Part shown: positions 27,879 to 54,300 of the stretch, piece after piece
Layout of the letters: each line of letters opens with the position of its first letter
Position numbering within the stretch: the first letter of the stretch is position 1
Assembly (NCBI RefSeq): GCF_000224145.3
Contig: NW_004190398.2
Coordinates: 156,310 to 220,309, forward strand
Origin: Ciona intestinalis
Lineage: Eukaryota > Chordata > Ascidiacea > Phlebobranchia > Cionidae
Direction of reading: 5' to 3'
Length of the DNA stretch: 64,000 nucleotides
The notes under the pieces: model-generated
What the model saw: the letters and a program-made list of their open reading frames with translations, nothing else
What the model was told of the DNA's origin: nothing
The model's database searches: none
Position numbers and translations under genes: made by a program

Positions 27879-28133
27879 TTCCGCAAATCTTTCTTTTGGA
27901 TTTAGAATTACTCCGTGCTACCACCAAGCGGCTATGTTAACCAAACTCCATAATCATACTTTGTTGATTAAGCTTTGTGTCTACACTGCTGGTCTACACT
28001 CTTATGTGTGGAATATGTTTCTGCAATCAAATTATATTGAGCTTCATATGATATGCATAGGCACCGAGTTTTTGCAGAACGGAATGGCAGTATATGTTCA
28101 CGAACTTTGGCAGAAATATGAATTACGAATACA

Positions 28134-28331
28134 TAGTAGGGTGGGGGAAGATGTGACACCTTTTTATTTTATATTCTCATCCCATTTGGTGGTAAACAAA
28201 GAACATTCAAAGAATTATACAACCGTATATCCTCACGACTCCCATGGATCGTTGTTAACTGTTTAAAACATGATCATTAGGATATTTGAATATTACGTGC
28301 TAAATGTGTTCCGTTCTTCCCCACCCTACTA
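28134..28331 (-). mobile_element. MITE copy
   Basis: TAGTAGGGTGGGGGAAGATG to TTCTTCCCCACCCTACTA, reverse orientation. Confidence 0.85.
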
Positions 28332-28966
28332 TATTGCTCTATCAAATAAAGCATTGCTCTATAAAGATTATATAGCACGCTGGTGAGTTATACAACTGAG
28401 TTAAACAACTGACGTGCATTTGGTTTGCTGTTACGTCAAGGTTTATGCATGTTATTCGAACATGTCAAAACTAGAACTTATACTTAAATATAGAGACACA
28501 TACTTATAGTAAAAATATAAAGTTTGTATATACACAATCGGAGTTACAACTGTAAAGTGAACCAGGACATGAACAACAATAAGACCCGTGTTTCGGTCAC
28601 CATAAAACTAAACATAAATTTAAACATTGTTTCAAAAATAGGACAACTGTACACTCATTGAAATCTATACACAAACTTCCGGAGCTATAAAGGTCGCATT
28701 GGTGGTTCAGCAAACTGCCTGCTGGTTTAAAGGTTGCGTATAGCTTATAATACAGCTAAAAAGAACAACGATGTAATGCAGTTAAGCTGCAATTTATTTG
28801 GGTGTTATTTAAGGCAAGAGAGTTTAGTTTTTTAACACATATTTTTAAAGTGTTTATTGTTTGATTTTGCATCGATGTTTATATGTTTGTTATTTTAACA
28901 TCGCAAACAGAGGTCGTATTTCAGTATTAAAACTGATTTTTGATTAAGACGTGTTAATATAAATAA

Positions 28967-30672
<1,706 letters not shown>

Positions 30673-31149
30673 GCTTTTATATGGTTATAAGTTTAACATA
30701 TTAATCAAGACTGTCTAAAAGCATTACATGGTTAAAATAAAGATAGATTTAAAACTTAAATAAACAGATCTCGTAATAAACTATGCGTCGTTCTTTAATC
30801 TTTCGATATTATAGCTACGGTTTGAATACGGCATTGTGAAACAGCTTCTGATATCAGAAACTATGTGTCATTAAAAGATTAAAGGATCGTACTTGTGTAG
30901 GCTTAAAATAAACCACAACATAATCGGTTCGTTGTATTGTAGCTTTGCTATATTTCTTGTCGTCGTACCAGCTAACGCACCCATACATTTAGGGTCTGGT
31001 CAAACAGGCTTAAAAATGATTACAGTCTCTTGCAATATGCAAGTATTTTCTTGGTAAAGATTAAATTTATTCTGACGTTGTCCGGAAATGGCGTTTTCGT
31101 AACAATAATTTGGTCAGAATCTAGATTCTAGAACATCGCGAAAAATATA

Positions 31150-31341
31150 TAGTAGGGTGGGGGGAGATGGGACACCTTTCGCACATAATATCACAATATC
31201 CTAATCGTGTTTTAAACAATTACCGACGGTTTATGAAAGTCGTGAGGGTATTGTTTTATAATTCTTTGAATGTTATTTGTTTACTACTAAATGGTACGAG
31301 AAAATAAAGCTAAAAAGTGTCCCATCTTCCCCCACCCTACT
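31150..31341 (+). mobile_element. MITE copy
   Basis: TAGTAGGGTGGGGGGAGATG to TTCCCCCACCCTACTG. Confidence 0.87.
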
Positions 31342-31667
31342 GTATAAAACTTATCGAGAACAGCTAACATAAAAAATATAAAAGATTTAATCTCGCACTG
31401 CGTTTTACCAATGTGTGTATTGCGGTGACTTTAACAAATATATATTATGAACGTGTTTAATCATCCGCGTATTGGTAAAGACACCACTGTTTACTAAAGG
31501 TATATTGGAGTCAAAAGGTATATGAAACAAGATTGCAAAATAACAGCATTAATCATCTAAATTGCAGATAGGTTTATAGATATACTTAATACCTTCAGTA
31601 ACGCACTTACATATACCTGTAGAATTCAAGTATAAGCAAAACAGGAGCAGTATATAGCTTAAGTTTA

Positions 31668-31861
31668 TAGAGTGGGGTGGGGAAAGATGGGACACATTTT
31701 TTTCTATTTTCTCGTCCCCTTTGGTAGAAAACAAAGAACATGCTAAGAAATGTAAAACCGTATCCTCACGACTCTCATAGACTGTTGTTAATTGTTTACA
31801 ACAAAATTAAAATACTTGGATATTATGTGCTAAAGATGTCCCATCTTCCCCCACCCTACTA
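31668..31861 (-). mobile_element. MITE copy
   Basis: AGTGGGGTGGGGAAAGATGG to TTCCCCCACCCTACTA, reverse orientation. Confidence 0.85.
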
Positions 31862-32204
31862 TATATATATGAAGAAATGCAACAGTCGTTTATAGAATTG
31901 TTAACCATAACTTTCAAGACTGCAGTCAAACATGTAAAGACAGAGATAAATGTTTCAATAAATAGAAGTTTAATTTTATATGACGGCTACTACAGGAAAG
32001 CTCACAAAATAACTAGGTTATGCAAATCAGTTATGCTGTACAAAGTTAATATCGGGGGCTTGCGGTGCGAGCGCTCTGGTTTGGTATGTCATGTGACCCG
32101 ATATATTTTAACACAATACAAATACAATCTGTTTTGTTTAGTTATAATACGCTTGTATTGGTTTTATTCATAATATTTCTTAATTTGGATTACGTCCATT
32201 TTGA

Positions 32205-33725
<1,521 letters not shown>

Positions 33726-34934
33726 ATACCTGTAACTTGAATATTATAATCAAGAGTGTTGAAAAAATAACATTGGAAACTCTAAAAGATAGTTAAGCAC
33801 TCCAAAATGTAAATAAACTATACGTCGTTCTTATATTACTCACTACACTACGGTTTGCATACACAACTAAATATGCTGACTGTAGCGACCTTTCTTTCTA
33901 AAAATTGACAAAGATTGTCTATATGGCCAGAAACTGGTGGTGTACAACGCCTATCGACAGTAGCATATGGATGTGTTTACTAAGGCGACATCACGTCTTG
34001 CAAAACCATGCGCAAGCGAGGAAGCGTTTTCAAACCACAAAATTAAAAAAGTATATAGTACTGTGGGAGAAGATGGGACACCTTTATCACATAATATCCA
34101 GATATCCTGATCGTGTTTTAAACAATTAACAACAGTCTAGGGGAGTCGTGAGGATACGGTTTTATAGTTCTTTGAATGTCCTTTGTTTACTACCAAATGG
34201 GACGAGAAAATAGAATGAAAAGGTGTCCCATCTTCCCATACCCTACTGTATTTTTCGTGTTTGAAACGCGTAGTAATTGTGAGTATTTCCAGATCTAAGA
34301 TTATAAATGTAGGGAAACATAACAAGATTTGTTAACAATATTTACGAGATTAAATGTATTCCGTTAGAAAAACTTTAATTTGTTTTGTGTTTTTTTATGG
34401 GTACCTGTTACAAGTTTTAAATTTATTGAAAGAATTGAGCATTACTTTGTAACGTTACTTTAGATTGCTCGGTTACAATTGTCCCGCAATTGTTGGGTTA
34501 AACTATGTAAATCGTATTTGTTGTATATGTATAAAAATCGTGTTGAGACACTTGCTTTCAACAAATCACATAAGTAATTTGTTGCGTTAATTAAATTTAA
34601 AAGTGGCACAGCAGTGACATAAAAAGTGACACATTGGGTGGTAACTGATTATGTTTTTCTAGTAATAAAGTTACGTGTTCCAAGACGCATAGACGATGCT
34701 ATATTAACTAGAAATAAATCATCGGTTGTAAAATAAGAATAAAAATACGTAATATCCGGGTATAGTATTATACGTCATTTAATTGCTGTCTTTGTGCCCA
34801 GAAAAAATCTATATAGTACAGCTTTGTAAACAACCTATATAGCTTTCGCTAAGAAATAAATAGTTAAACGCTAGTCTGGTAATCTAGTATATTCCTAAAT
34901 CTTTAGTTTGATTTTCTGCTAATACGATTTCAAC
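33726..34934. other. Gene-free interval between actins D and E
   Basis: Actin D 3' region (AATAAA near 33811), one MITE and AT-rich sequence with no other recognisable signal. Confidence 0.5.
34056..34247 (+). mobile_element. MITE copy
   Basis: TAGTACTGTGGGAGAAGATG to CATCTTCCCATACCCTACTG. Confidence 0.83.
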
Positions 34935-36586
34935 ATGGTTGATGCTGAAGGTGCGGCTCTCGTATTCGACAATGGATCCGATACGTTAAAAGCTGGTTTC
35001 GCATCCGACGAGGCACCCCGTACCTTCTTCCCAACCATCGTAGGCCGTCCTCGACAACGTGTAAGTATTTTAAATATTGTGTAACTAATTTTGCGAAAAC
35101 GCCCGCAGTTACAGGTTGTCGTTATAATCTGCAGGGTATTTTTGCGGAAAATAAAGAACTGTTTGTTGGAGATGAAGCTCAGAATCATAGACGGGTCCTT
35201 AACATTAAGCATCCAATTGAACGTGGTATCATCACCCACTGGGACGACATGGAAAAGATCTGGCATCACACTTTCTACAACGAGCTTAGCGTAGACCCAG
35301 AAAAGCACCCAGTTCTTCTCACTGAATCAGCACTTAACCCTGAAGTAAATCCTACAACAAACTGTGGTAACCCAAACAGTAATGCAACACATTATTATAA
35401 CAGAGTAACCGAGAAACAATGGTTTCGTACATGTTCGAAAAATTCAACACCCCCGCTATGTACGTCGCCGTCCAGTCCATGCTTTCATTGACTGCATCAG
35501 GTCGTAGCACTGGTACCATCGTGGAAAGTGGACACGGTACTTCACTTGCAGTTCCAATCTACGAAGGCCGTGTCGTTAAATCAGCTGTTCTTTCGTTGGA
35601 CGTGGCGGGAAGAAATATTACCAGTTACTTAAGAAAACTCTTGCTGGAAAAAGGTTATTCCTTTAATAACATCAAGGGTAAATATAGGTTAGCCAAAAAA
35701 TTACAGCGTAACTAAACATTTATCTTTAAAACAGCACCCCGTGTAACCCTCCGTGACATCAAGGAAAAATTGTGTAATGTTGCTCTTGACTTCGACCAAG
35801 AATTGGATGCCAACACGGTTGAGCAAAGTTACGAGCTTCCTGACGGAGAGGTAAATTTCTAACTTATAATATAGTATATAGGTTGGGGTAAGATGGGACA
35901 CTTTTAGCACATAATATCTAAATATCCTGATCGTGTTTTATACAATTAACAGCGGTCCATGAAAGCCGTGAGAATACAATTTTATAATTCTTTAAATTTT
36001 CTTTGTTCACTGCCTAATGGGATAAGAAAATGAATAAAATGTGCCCCTTCTCTCCCACCCTACTATATGTGTTTGTTAACGCCACTATGGATGCAGATCA
36101 TCAATGTAGGAAAGGAGGGTTTCAGGAGCACAGAGTTACTCTTTCAACCATCCATGATTGGTATGCAATCTGATGGAATTCACCAAATGACAAATAACTC
36201 AATCTTGAAGTGCGATGCTGAAACACAGCAAAAGTATATGTACGGCAATATCGTTCTTGCTGGAGGATCTTCCATGTTTACCGGTATATTCTAAACTTTA
36301 AAAAATGTGCCTTTTATAATTCAATAGGTTTATAATATGTAAACCCAAAACCAAATTTTGATTTGATTTTTTGTCAGGTTTTGCTGAGAGAATGTACAAG
36401 GAAATCACTGCTCTTGCACCATCAACCTGTAAGGTGAAGATCATTGCCCCACCAGAGAGGAAATACTCCGCGTGGATTGGAGGATCCATCCTTGCTTCAC
36501 TCTCCACCTTTAGAGATACATGTATCAGCAAACAAGAGTACGAAGAGTTCGGTACCTCCATTGTCCAACGAAAATGCCTTGTTTAA
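34935..36586 (+). CDS. Actin E, strongly divergent actin-like protein
   Basis: Six exons: 34935-35060, 35135-35344, 35404-35677, 35735-35850, 36097-36283, 36378-36586; 373 residues. Starts [20 protein letters not shown]. The phosphate loop has Gly15 to Asp, exon 2 has a DNase loop two residues shorter ([12 protein letters not shown]), and the second phosphate loop reads VESGHGTSL, so Asp154 is Glu, Asp157 is His and His161 is Leu. Exon 4 is four codons shorter and the tail is KCLV. Intron positions equal those of true actins, so it arose by DNA duplication, not retroposition. Weak or absent ATP hydrolysis is inferred. A MITE sits in intron 4. Confidence 0.87.
35879..36065 (+). mobile_element. 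MITE copy in intron 4 of actin E
   Basis: TAGGTTGGGGTAAGATGGGA, about 28 bp after the donor, to CTTCTCTCCCACCCTACTA. Confidence 0.83.
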
Positions 36587-42213
<5,627 letters not shown>

Positions 42214-42695
42214 ACACCCTCTTTATACTTTTCTGTTAGCCGTTTTAATTGCATTTGAATATATTATACTTATATATATATATATAATTTATACCTGGTT
42301 ATTACAAACTCCCATAAATATACACAGATCAGTGTACGGTTCACTTTGCCGTCACAGTATATACAATAGACGTATTATAAATAATGAAGCGTTGCAACAC
42401 AAAATAAACTGGAACAGGAAATGAAACATCCTGTTTTGAAAAGTGTTGTGTGTATTTAAAACCATTTTAATTACAGTCGTATTTGTCATAGTGTAGAAAT
42501 ATATGACCAATTTATAATAATTTGAAAAAGCCTAGAGTCAAGAAGTGCATTTTCACAATGTCTGCATATAGGCATTCTCGGAATTTGCTTTGTTAGTTTA
42601 AAATACGGCAAAATACAGTGGCAATTGGGCAGTTCACACTTATCCAAAATTGAATCAGAAAATACATATCGACTTGTGCAGCATTTACAAACATA

Positions 42696-42881
42696 TAGTG
42701 GGGTGGGAGAAGACGGGACACCTTTAGTTGATAATATCCACATATCCTATGTTTTTAATAATCAACAACGGTATGGAAGTTGTGAAAATACGGTTTCATA
42801 ATTCTTTGAATGTGCTTTGTTTATTATCGAATTGGACAAGAAATTATAATAAAAAGCTGTCCCACCTTTCCTGATCCTACT
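42696..42881 (+). mobile_element. MITE copy, first of a head-to-tail pair
   Basis: AGTGGGGTGGGAGAAGACGG at the left; its right end (CACCTTTCCTGATCCTACT) abuts the next copy directly. Confidence 0.8.
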
Positions 42882-43073
42882 TAGTAGGGTGGGGGAAGGT
42901 GAGACATATTTAGCACATAATATCCAAATCTTCTTATAGTGTTTTAAACAATTAACAACGGTCTATGAAAGTCGTTAGAATTTGGTTTTATAATTCTTTG
43001 ATGGTTCTTTATTTACTACCATACGATACGAGAATATAGAATAAAAAATGTGCAATCTTTCCCCATCCTACTA
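42882..43073 (+). mobile_element. MITE copy, second of a head-to-tail pair
   Basis: TAGTAGGGTGGGGGAAGGTG to CTTTCCCCATCCTACTA, with no spacer after the preceding copy. Confidence 0.83.
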
Positions 43074-43189
43074 TATAGCAATCCTTCAAAAGTTTGCTCT
43101 AATAAAAATAGATTTGCAATCTGACTGTTCCCATTTGATCCAATATTGTTTTTCTTCATTATTTCCAATCCACATTAACAGTTTAATTA

Positions 43190-45449
43190 TCACATGAATT
43201 TGCGATGAACAATCGAAGGGCCTGTTTCTTCATATTCTTGTTTTTGAACACAGGTTTTTGGGAAAGAGCTCAGTGACGCCATAATTGAACCTCCAACCCA
43301 AACACAATACTTTCTATCCGGTGGAGCTACTATTTTTACATGTATACCAGCGGGTGCAAGTGCAGTCATTTCTTTCTCCAGCCTTTCTGGTAATCCTGAA
43401 ATGGTAGAGAATTATAAAGTGATTCGGGTTATTGTTTGTCTATTTACAGTAATATTTTTATGGATAGTTATTCTCAATGTTAAAGTAAAAACTCCTGTAA
43501 AAAGAATTTTTAGTAGTATATATACTAGGGTTTGGAAATATAGGGCACCTTTTAATTTAATTTTTTTGTCCTATTTGGAATAATCAAAGAACATTCATAG
43601 AATTATAAAACCGTATCTTATTAACTTCAATAGACCGTTCTTAGTTGTTTAAAACACGACCAGGATATTTGGATAATATGTGCTAAAGGTGTCCCGTTTC
43701 TCCCACCCTATTATATAAATTTACCCGGAAACAAAGTTGATCCTCCCGAGAGAACAAGATTTGAATAAAAATCACGACGGGTATCAACAGGGCATTTCAA
43801 GATTGAATTGTGTAATAATTTCTGTATCCCGGGGCAATCCAGTCCGAACATACTAGGTAGGAACAAGCCCTCTGGGCTGAGATACCTCTCGTTTTGTGCA
43901 AATATCTCCTGAACAAAACATTTTTAATTCATTCAGGTATATATAAGGTAAATTGAGCATTCCGTACTCGTCCATCTGGGAGAATGTAACTTTTCTTTGT
44001 TTGGTCGTTATAGGTGGCAGATTCATGCTCGATATCCTGGCTTACATAACACACACTTTCTTTCATGTTTCGGATGGTCAATCGCTCTGCTACTCTTCAA
44101 TAAAGCTTTTTATCATTAACAAGCTGGTATTTTAACATGCAGAAACACAACTTACCTGCATTGAGAAAAGTATACCCACGCTGGTTCAGGCTTTTCATTA
44201 AATTATCAGTGATATCACTGCCCGCCATTTCCAGCCTTTGAATGCCTTTTTTAAGAACAAAACCTTCATAAACTGGTATAGTGTAAGTGAGGCCGTCTCC
44301 ACTGTACAGCGCGATTCCGGTCGTAATATCTACTGCGTAAAGAGACAACATTGCCTCCAATGTAATGTGTATTCCAGGGACGTTAAAGCTTTCGAACATG
44401 ATCTCAGTCATCTTTTCCCTGTTCACCTGTCGACATATATTAGTCTTGACGGTATTTACTCAAAAAGCTAAAAAACAATTTTTATACCATAGGATTCGAC
44501 GGTGCATCTGTAATCAGCACGTGGTGACGCTCTGGCTCTACTCTTAGCTCATTGTAAAATACGTGATGCCAAACTTTTTCCATTTCAGTCCAATTTGTGA
44601 CGATACCCCGTTGAATTGGACAGTTAAAATGATAAGATGTACCCTGCTTGCCAATTGCTTCTTGCCCCACGTAAGCATGTAGATGACCCATGCCAACCAT
44701 TACCCCCTGTATAAGTCATGTACCGTGTTAATCATTGTATAATAGGTTGGAAATGCTGGGAAACCTTTTCATTCTATTTTTCGTCCCATTTAATAATAAA
44801 CAAAGATCTTACAAAGAATTATAAAACCGTATGCTTACGACCCCCATAGACCGTTGTTAATTGTTTAAACCCGATTAGAATATTTACATATGCTAAAGGT
44901 GCCCCATTCCCCCCGCACTATTATATAAGGGAAGGTAATAAAGCGAGGTATTTTACAGAATATGGAAGTTAGGCAACAGTTGGCCTATTAGGCTACCACA
45001 TTAGTAATGGTAGTACAATATATGATTCGTAGCAGATTCGTTAAAACAACATTGACAGTAGTAATACTTCACATATGCGCAATTAAACAGTTATATAGCA
45101 AGGTGGTGGAGATGGGACACCTATTTATTCCATTTTCTGGTTCCATTTAGTAGTAAACAAAAAAGCATTTAAAGAAAAAGAATTATGAAAACCGACTCCC
45201 ATAGACCGCTGTTAATTGTTTAAACCACGAAACAACGATTAGGGTATTTGGGTATTAAGTGCTAAAGGTGTCCCGTCTTTCCCTACCCTACTATATATAC
45301 TATTTAGCGAAATGGTCGTGACTTACTGTATGTCCTGGTTGGCCTACTAAACACGGAACTTCACACCGCAATTTATCATCGCCCGCAAAACCAGCTTTGC
45401 AAGTAATCGAACCATTGTCTATAACTATCGGTGATTCGAATTCCTCCAT
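43190..45449 (-). CDS. Actin H, divergent actin-like protein on the opposite strand
   Basis: Six exons: 45327-45449, 44488-44706, 44156-44426, 43968-44089, 43725-43908, 43190-43395; 374 residues. Starts [20 protein letters not shown]. Asp11 and Lys18 are kept, but the hydrolysis residues are replaced: Gln137 is Glu ([10 protein letters not shown]), Asp154 is Tyr and His161 is Tyr ([10 protein letters not shown]). The DNase loop is [13 protein letters not shown], exon 4 is two codons shorter, and the tail is RKFM. Intron positions match the other seven actins. It is the most diverged member and has MITEs in introns 1 and 5. Its nucleotide sequence lacks the shared tracts seen in actins A-G. 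The open frame over six exons argues it is maintained. Confidence 0.88.
43523..43712 (-). mobile_element. MITE copy in intron 5 of actin H
   Basis: TACTAGGGTTTGGAAATATA to TTTCTCCCACCCTATTA. Confidence 0.78.
44740..44922 (-). mobile_element. MITE copy in intron 1 of actin H
   Basis: TAATAGGTTGGAAATGCTGG to CATTCCCCCCGCACTATTA; diverged. Confidence 0.72.
45096..45293 (-). mobile_element. Second MITE copy in intron 1 of actin H
   Basis: AGCAAGGTGGTGGAGATGGG to CTTTCCCTACCCTACTA, same orientation as the copy 170 bp away. Confidence 0.8.
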
Positions 45450-46415
45450 CACTGTACTGTACAATCAAGTGAATTGCTGTACTCGGGAAATAGGAAATCC
45501 CAATATACTCTTAACACATTAAGTCAGATTATTAACCTCTGATATTAATTTTATAACATTGCTACCTTAAAGAATTCTGCTCTTAGCTGCTAGTTAAACA
45601 TACTTTTCCTAAAATTGGTAAACAATTTAGTCATATTTACATTCCAAACAGCTACTATTATACGTCTGCACTACTCTGAGTGTAATATGTCAATAGTACC
45701 ATAGCGGGGCGACGCAAAGTATCAGTAACCATACGCTTCAATCGGTTTGTTTAAGGTGTCTTCTGACACGGTCGAGACCGTATACTGTTATTCAGTCAAG
45801 CGAAACCACAGCAGGTTAATATATTTTCGGAATATTGCTGTGTTGTCCAATTAGTTTGATCTACGGTTTATCGAAACAGTTGCGTTGTATAAGAATGATT
45901 CACGCCTATAATCATTCTTGAATGCGTATTGACATTCAGGATGCAGGATATGACCTCTTATTTTAATGTTTCACATGAAATATAAATTAATATGCTGTAT
46001 GGTAAAGCACTGCTCTGAAAAAAAAACACTGCATCAGTTTTAACGTAGTACTAAAGTGTCACTCTGGTATACTATAGTTTCAAGGTGCGACAACAAAAAA
46101 TAGCACGTCTCATAAAACAAATGGCAACTTTAATTTAATAATTAAATCACGAATTCGACTTGCAAGTATCTGTAGGTATAAACCACCAAGCAAATGTGGC
46201 TGGATATTTTAACGTTTCTAAACTGCTTATTAGGCCAACTTAGAAATGGTGCAGTCAGCAGGGAAAGTTTAAAGCGACCTAGCGTGGGCCTACTCGGCAA
46301 TAATGTGAACCTAATGACGCTGAGTAAGTTTGTTTACCAATATGAGTCAACCAGCGAAAACACGGTGCGCCTTTTGCTATTCGATTCGTGATACCGCCGT
46401 TGTAGATACGCTGCT
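45450..46415. other. Divergent intergenic region between actin H and CYP4
   Basis: The two genes are transcribed away from each other, so this ~970 bp should hold both promoters. No motif could be assigned; no repeat of the main families is present. Confidence 0.5.
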
Positions 46416-50795
<4,380 letters not shown>

Positions 50796-51309
50796 AGTTT
50801 TTACACCGAAAGTCAAAGCAAAAACATTTTTGCTCTATTTTATGCTGTGCTGTTAAGTAATCAAATGTTTCGCAAAAAAATACTGAATGATTCAACATCG
50901 ATTTCTTAACTTGAAAGTAAGCATCCATTTATAATGTGTTTTTATAATAGCAACTACCGCCAGTAGAGAGTCATCATACAGATCAACAATGATGTCCTAG
51001 ATAAATATGTAGAGCTAAATTGGACTTTAATGGTAACCCTGAAACGCCATCCAAAATCAACTTGCGTTTTTTTCACTGAGAAAGAAAATGCAGAAACATT
51101 TTGTCAGTCCAACCGAACAGCAGTTACCGCATTATAGAGTGTTTACATTCCTATTTCCCAAGCAGTACAATGTAACACAAAGCATGGATATTTCAGCAAC
51201 TCCACTCGAAATCCACTGATTCAGCTCTGCAGAATAAAACTAAAGAAATAAGTTGAAAAATACCTATTGAGGGTAAAAAACAATTATAGTGACTGACATA
51301 CCAAGTTTG
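50796..51309. other. Convergent 3' region between CYP4 and HAUS1
   Basis: AT-rich; probably the 3' UTRs of both genes. No other signal. Confidence 0.5.
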
Positions 51310-54300
51310 TTATCCGTTTAGGTTAATAATGGTGTTGTTTAACGTATCCTCAAGTTCGGATAGATTTTGAGTTTCTTCGTGCAATTTTAAACGGGCTTTA
51401 GTTAAATCCTGCGATTAAAGAAGGTTATTTTTAAATGTGCACTTAATGAAAATATAGAGAAAAAATGTACACTTAAGAAAAATGCTTGGATTGTCACGGC
51501 AAGCACAGCTGCTAATATGATTAATGGTCAATAGAGTTTTATACACCTAATGTTCTAATTCAGTGGGACATGTACAGCAATAGCCATGCGAATTCAAAAA
51601 GCAAAAGCTAACATATATACACAAGAAAGCAAACTGATATTTCACAATAAAAACATATAGAACACTCCTTGGCCCTTGGCTTCTTTTATATCAAAAACAT
51701 ACTAAAAACTCTTGTGAATTTTTGTTTGTTTTCATTTCAAAAACATACTGAAATTGATGTAACTTTTTGTTTTGTTTTCCTTTAAAAAACATACAGAAAA
51801 CTCTTGTTTTTTGATTATTTTTTCGAAAAACACAGAACACTCATGTGTTTTTTTTGTTTTGTTATCAAAAACATACAGAAAAAGAAAATATCAAAAACAT
51901 ACAGAAAACTTTTCGTCTATAAGCACTAATGAAAAAATTTAAAATTTAATAAATCCTCACGGCGGGAAGATTTTGGAAGGAGTCGAGATAAAGACGGAGA
52001 GGTTTTAACTTTTCTTGCAGATCCTTGATTTCGTCTCCTCTCTTCACCAACTCCTCATGAGAAATTTCGCTCCGAAAACCAAGGGACTTAAACTCCTGAC
52101 TCAATCTAAGTAAAATTGGTATATGAATGAATGAATGTAACTTACTTTATCCTCGCGTGGCCGGAAAACGACAGTCGTTATAACACGGGTGTTGATACAC
52201 CTCGTGCCAGCTTACGAGTTACCATGTATGTTACTTTGTGGGTAATAATTTTTTTGAGATTTTTTTTTATTTNNNNNNNNNNNNNNNNNNNNNNNNNNNN
52301 NNNNNNNNNNNNNNNNNNNNNNNNNNNNNNNNNNNNNNNNNNNNNNNNNNNNNNNNNNNNNNNNNNNNNNNNNNNNNNNNNNNNNNNNNNNNNNNNNAAC
52401 ATTACATTCTCACACAATAATATAATTGTTACTGTAACAATTGGCGATTTTGCGATTATCAATGTGACGTAAACACTTGTCTGACGTAACACGCAGCCGT
52501 TATAGGTAACCGCGCAGGGTACAAAAACGGCTAGTTTATGCGTTGGGAGAATGAAGGTGTTGCGTAACTACTATAAAGTAATTGTTTGATAAAGTTAAAT
52601 ATATTTATTTAAGAAGAATTTAAGAATAATTTCCTTTAATAATTTGAGAATCCAGGGGTTGCTGCAACCCCTGCAAAATTGTCAGGGTAGGCCTGCATAC
52701 CCTGCACCATATAAATCGACGCCAGTGCATATAAATCAGAAGTCTGTCATGTATTCATGTGTCAATACTTAAAAAAGCATTTGAGATGAATAAATAATAA
52801 GCCTAGTTTACTTACCTCTGTATAGTTTTTTGGTACTCCATGTTTTTTGCTTGATAAACTTTCGTTCTTTTTGCAAGAAATTCTGCATTTTTCATTTCAT
52901 CGTTTAGTTTTTCGTTTAGTTCACTTAGTTCCCTGATCATAAAAAGTAAAAACTCATATATTATGAACATTATAAATTTTAATTTTGTTTACTAATACCG
53001 AGCATAGGTTATAGTTTACACAATAGTAGTTGGTATATTTAACTAATAGCTTACAAACTTTTAATGCAAGTCTCCTAAATTAAATAGAATCACATTAGAC
53101 TTACACTACTATTCACATGGAATAAAAGTTCAAAACACTGAAATGATTTTAACAGTTTGAACCTGCTTTCAGTTGAGTAGGTTGACTAACTCATAGATTT
53201 ATAATAGATTTTATATTAATTTGTTTTCAACATATATGTATATAAATATGTATATATTATAAATATATTAAATATAGTGGGGTGGGAAAACATTGGACAC
53301 CTGTTCATTCTATTTTCTCGTCTAATTTGGTAGTAAACAAAAAACTTTTAAAGAATTTTATTTTAAACATATTCTCACGATTTTAAACATATCCTCACAA
53401 CTCCCATAGACCCTTGTTAATTGTTTAAAATACGATCAAAACTTTTGGATATTATGTGCTAAATATGTCCTGGATACCCCACCCTACTATACTATCATAT
53501 ATTTTCACCAAAAAACTGTAACACAAAATATCCTAGCAATTGTAGCTACCTTTGTAATGTATTATTCAAAACTTTAATTTCAGCAATCCCTTCTTGCAAA
53601 TCTTCCTGCAGATTTTCTCGCTCAGCAATTCGCATTTCTTTTTTATCAAGTGATAGTGAGAATTCACTTAGAGCTGTTGTTAAGAACACTTCATTTGGTA
53701 CCAACACATCAAGATGCGTGGCACATTCTGTTAGTATTTTTAAGGAAACTGTAGCTTTTGGTGACAAATCACAAGGTTGTAAACCAACAAAACTTAAAAT
53801 TTTTCCTAGTCTTTGACCTATGGAAACAAAAACATGTCAAAATCATATTAGAATTCGTAAAAATTTATAGGTAAACACACTTATGGTCGAATAAATAAGA
53901 CAAAATTATATCAATCAGTTGCAGAACACCCAAGGATCAATAAGAGGCAACTAAAAACATTATGTACAAAAATATCAAAATGATCAAAACTCTAAAGCAG
54001 TGATAAAAATTTGGTTTTGTCCCACCATTAACAATAAGTTTGGTTACCTTGAATAACACTAGCCATAATTCATATCCTAATAACTATAACCACTTACTTT
54101 CTGCACGGTGTTCAACAATTTCCCTTGCTATTGTTTGCTCCAACTTGTCAGAAGTCATTTTTTCATGCTTTTCCAATTCAATCCATTCATGCAGATATGA
54201 TATTGCTTCTTGATTGAGCTCAAAATCATCAGTCATGCTATCAGGGGCCACTTCACTCAGCCATGCATACACCTGCTGATACAGGACCATAGGAAATCCT

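Larger units (their letters stand above)
42214..43189. other. Gene-free interval between convergent actins G and H
   Basis: The 3' regions of the two genes and two abutting MITEs (42696-43073). Confidence 0.55.

Noticed and set aside
46194-46391. 65-codon open frame just upstream of the CYP4 start
   Set aside because: Not in frame with exon 1, resembles no P450 N-terminus, and the membrane anchor is already encoded from 46416.
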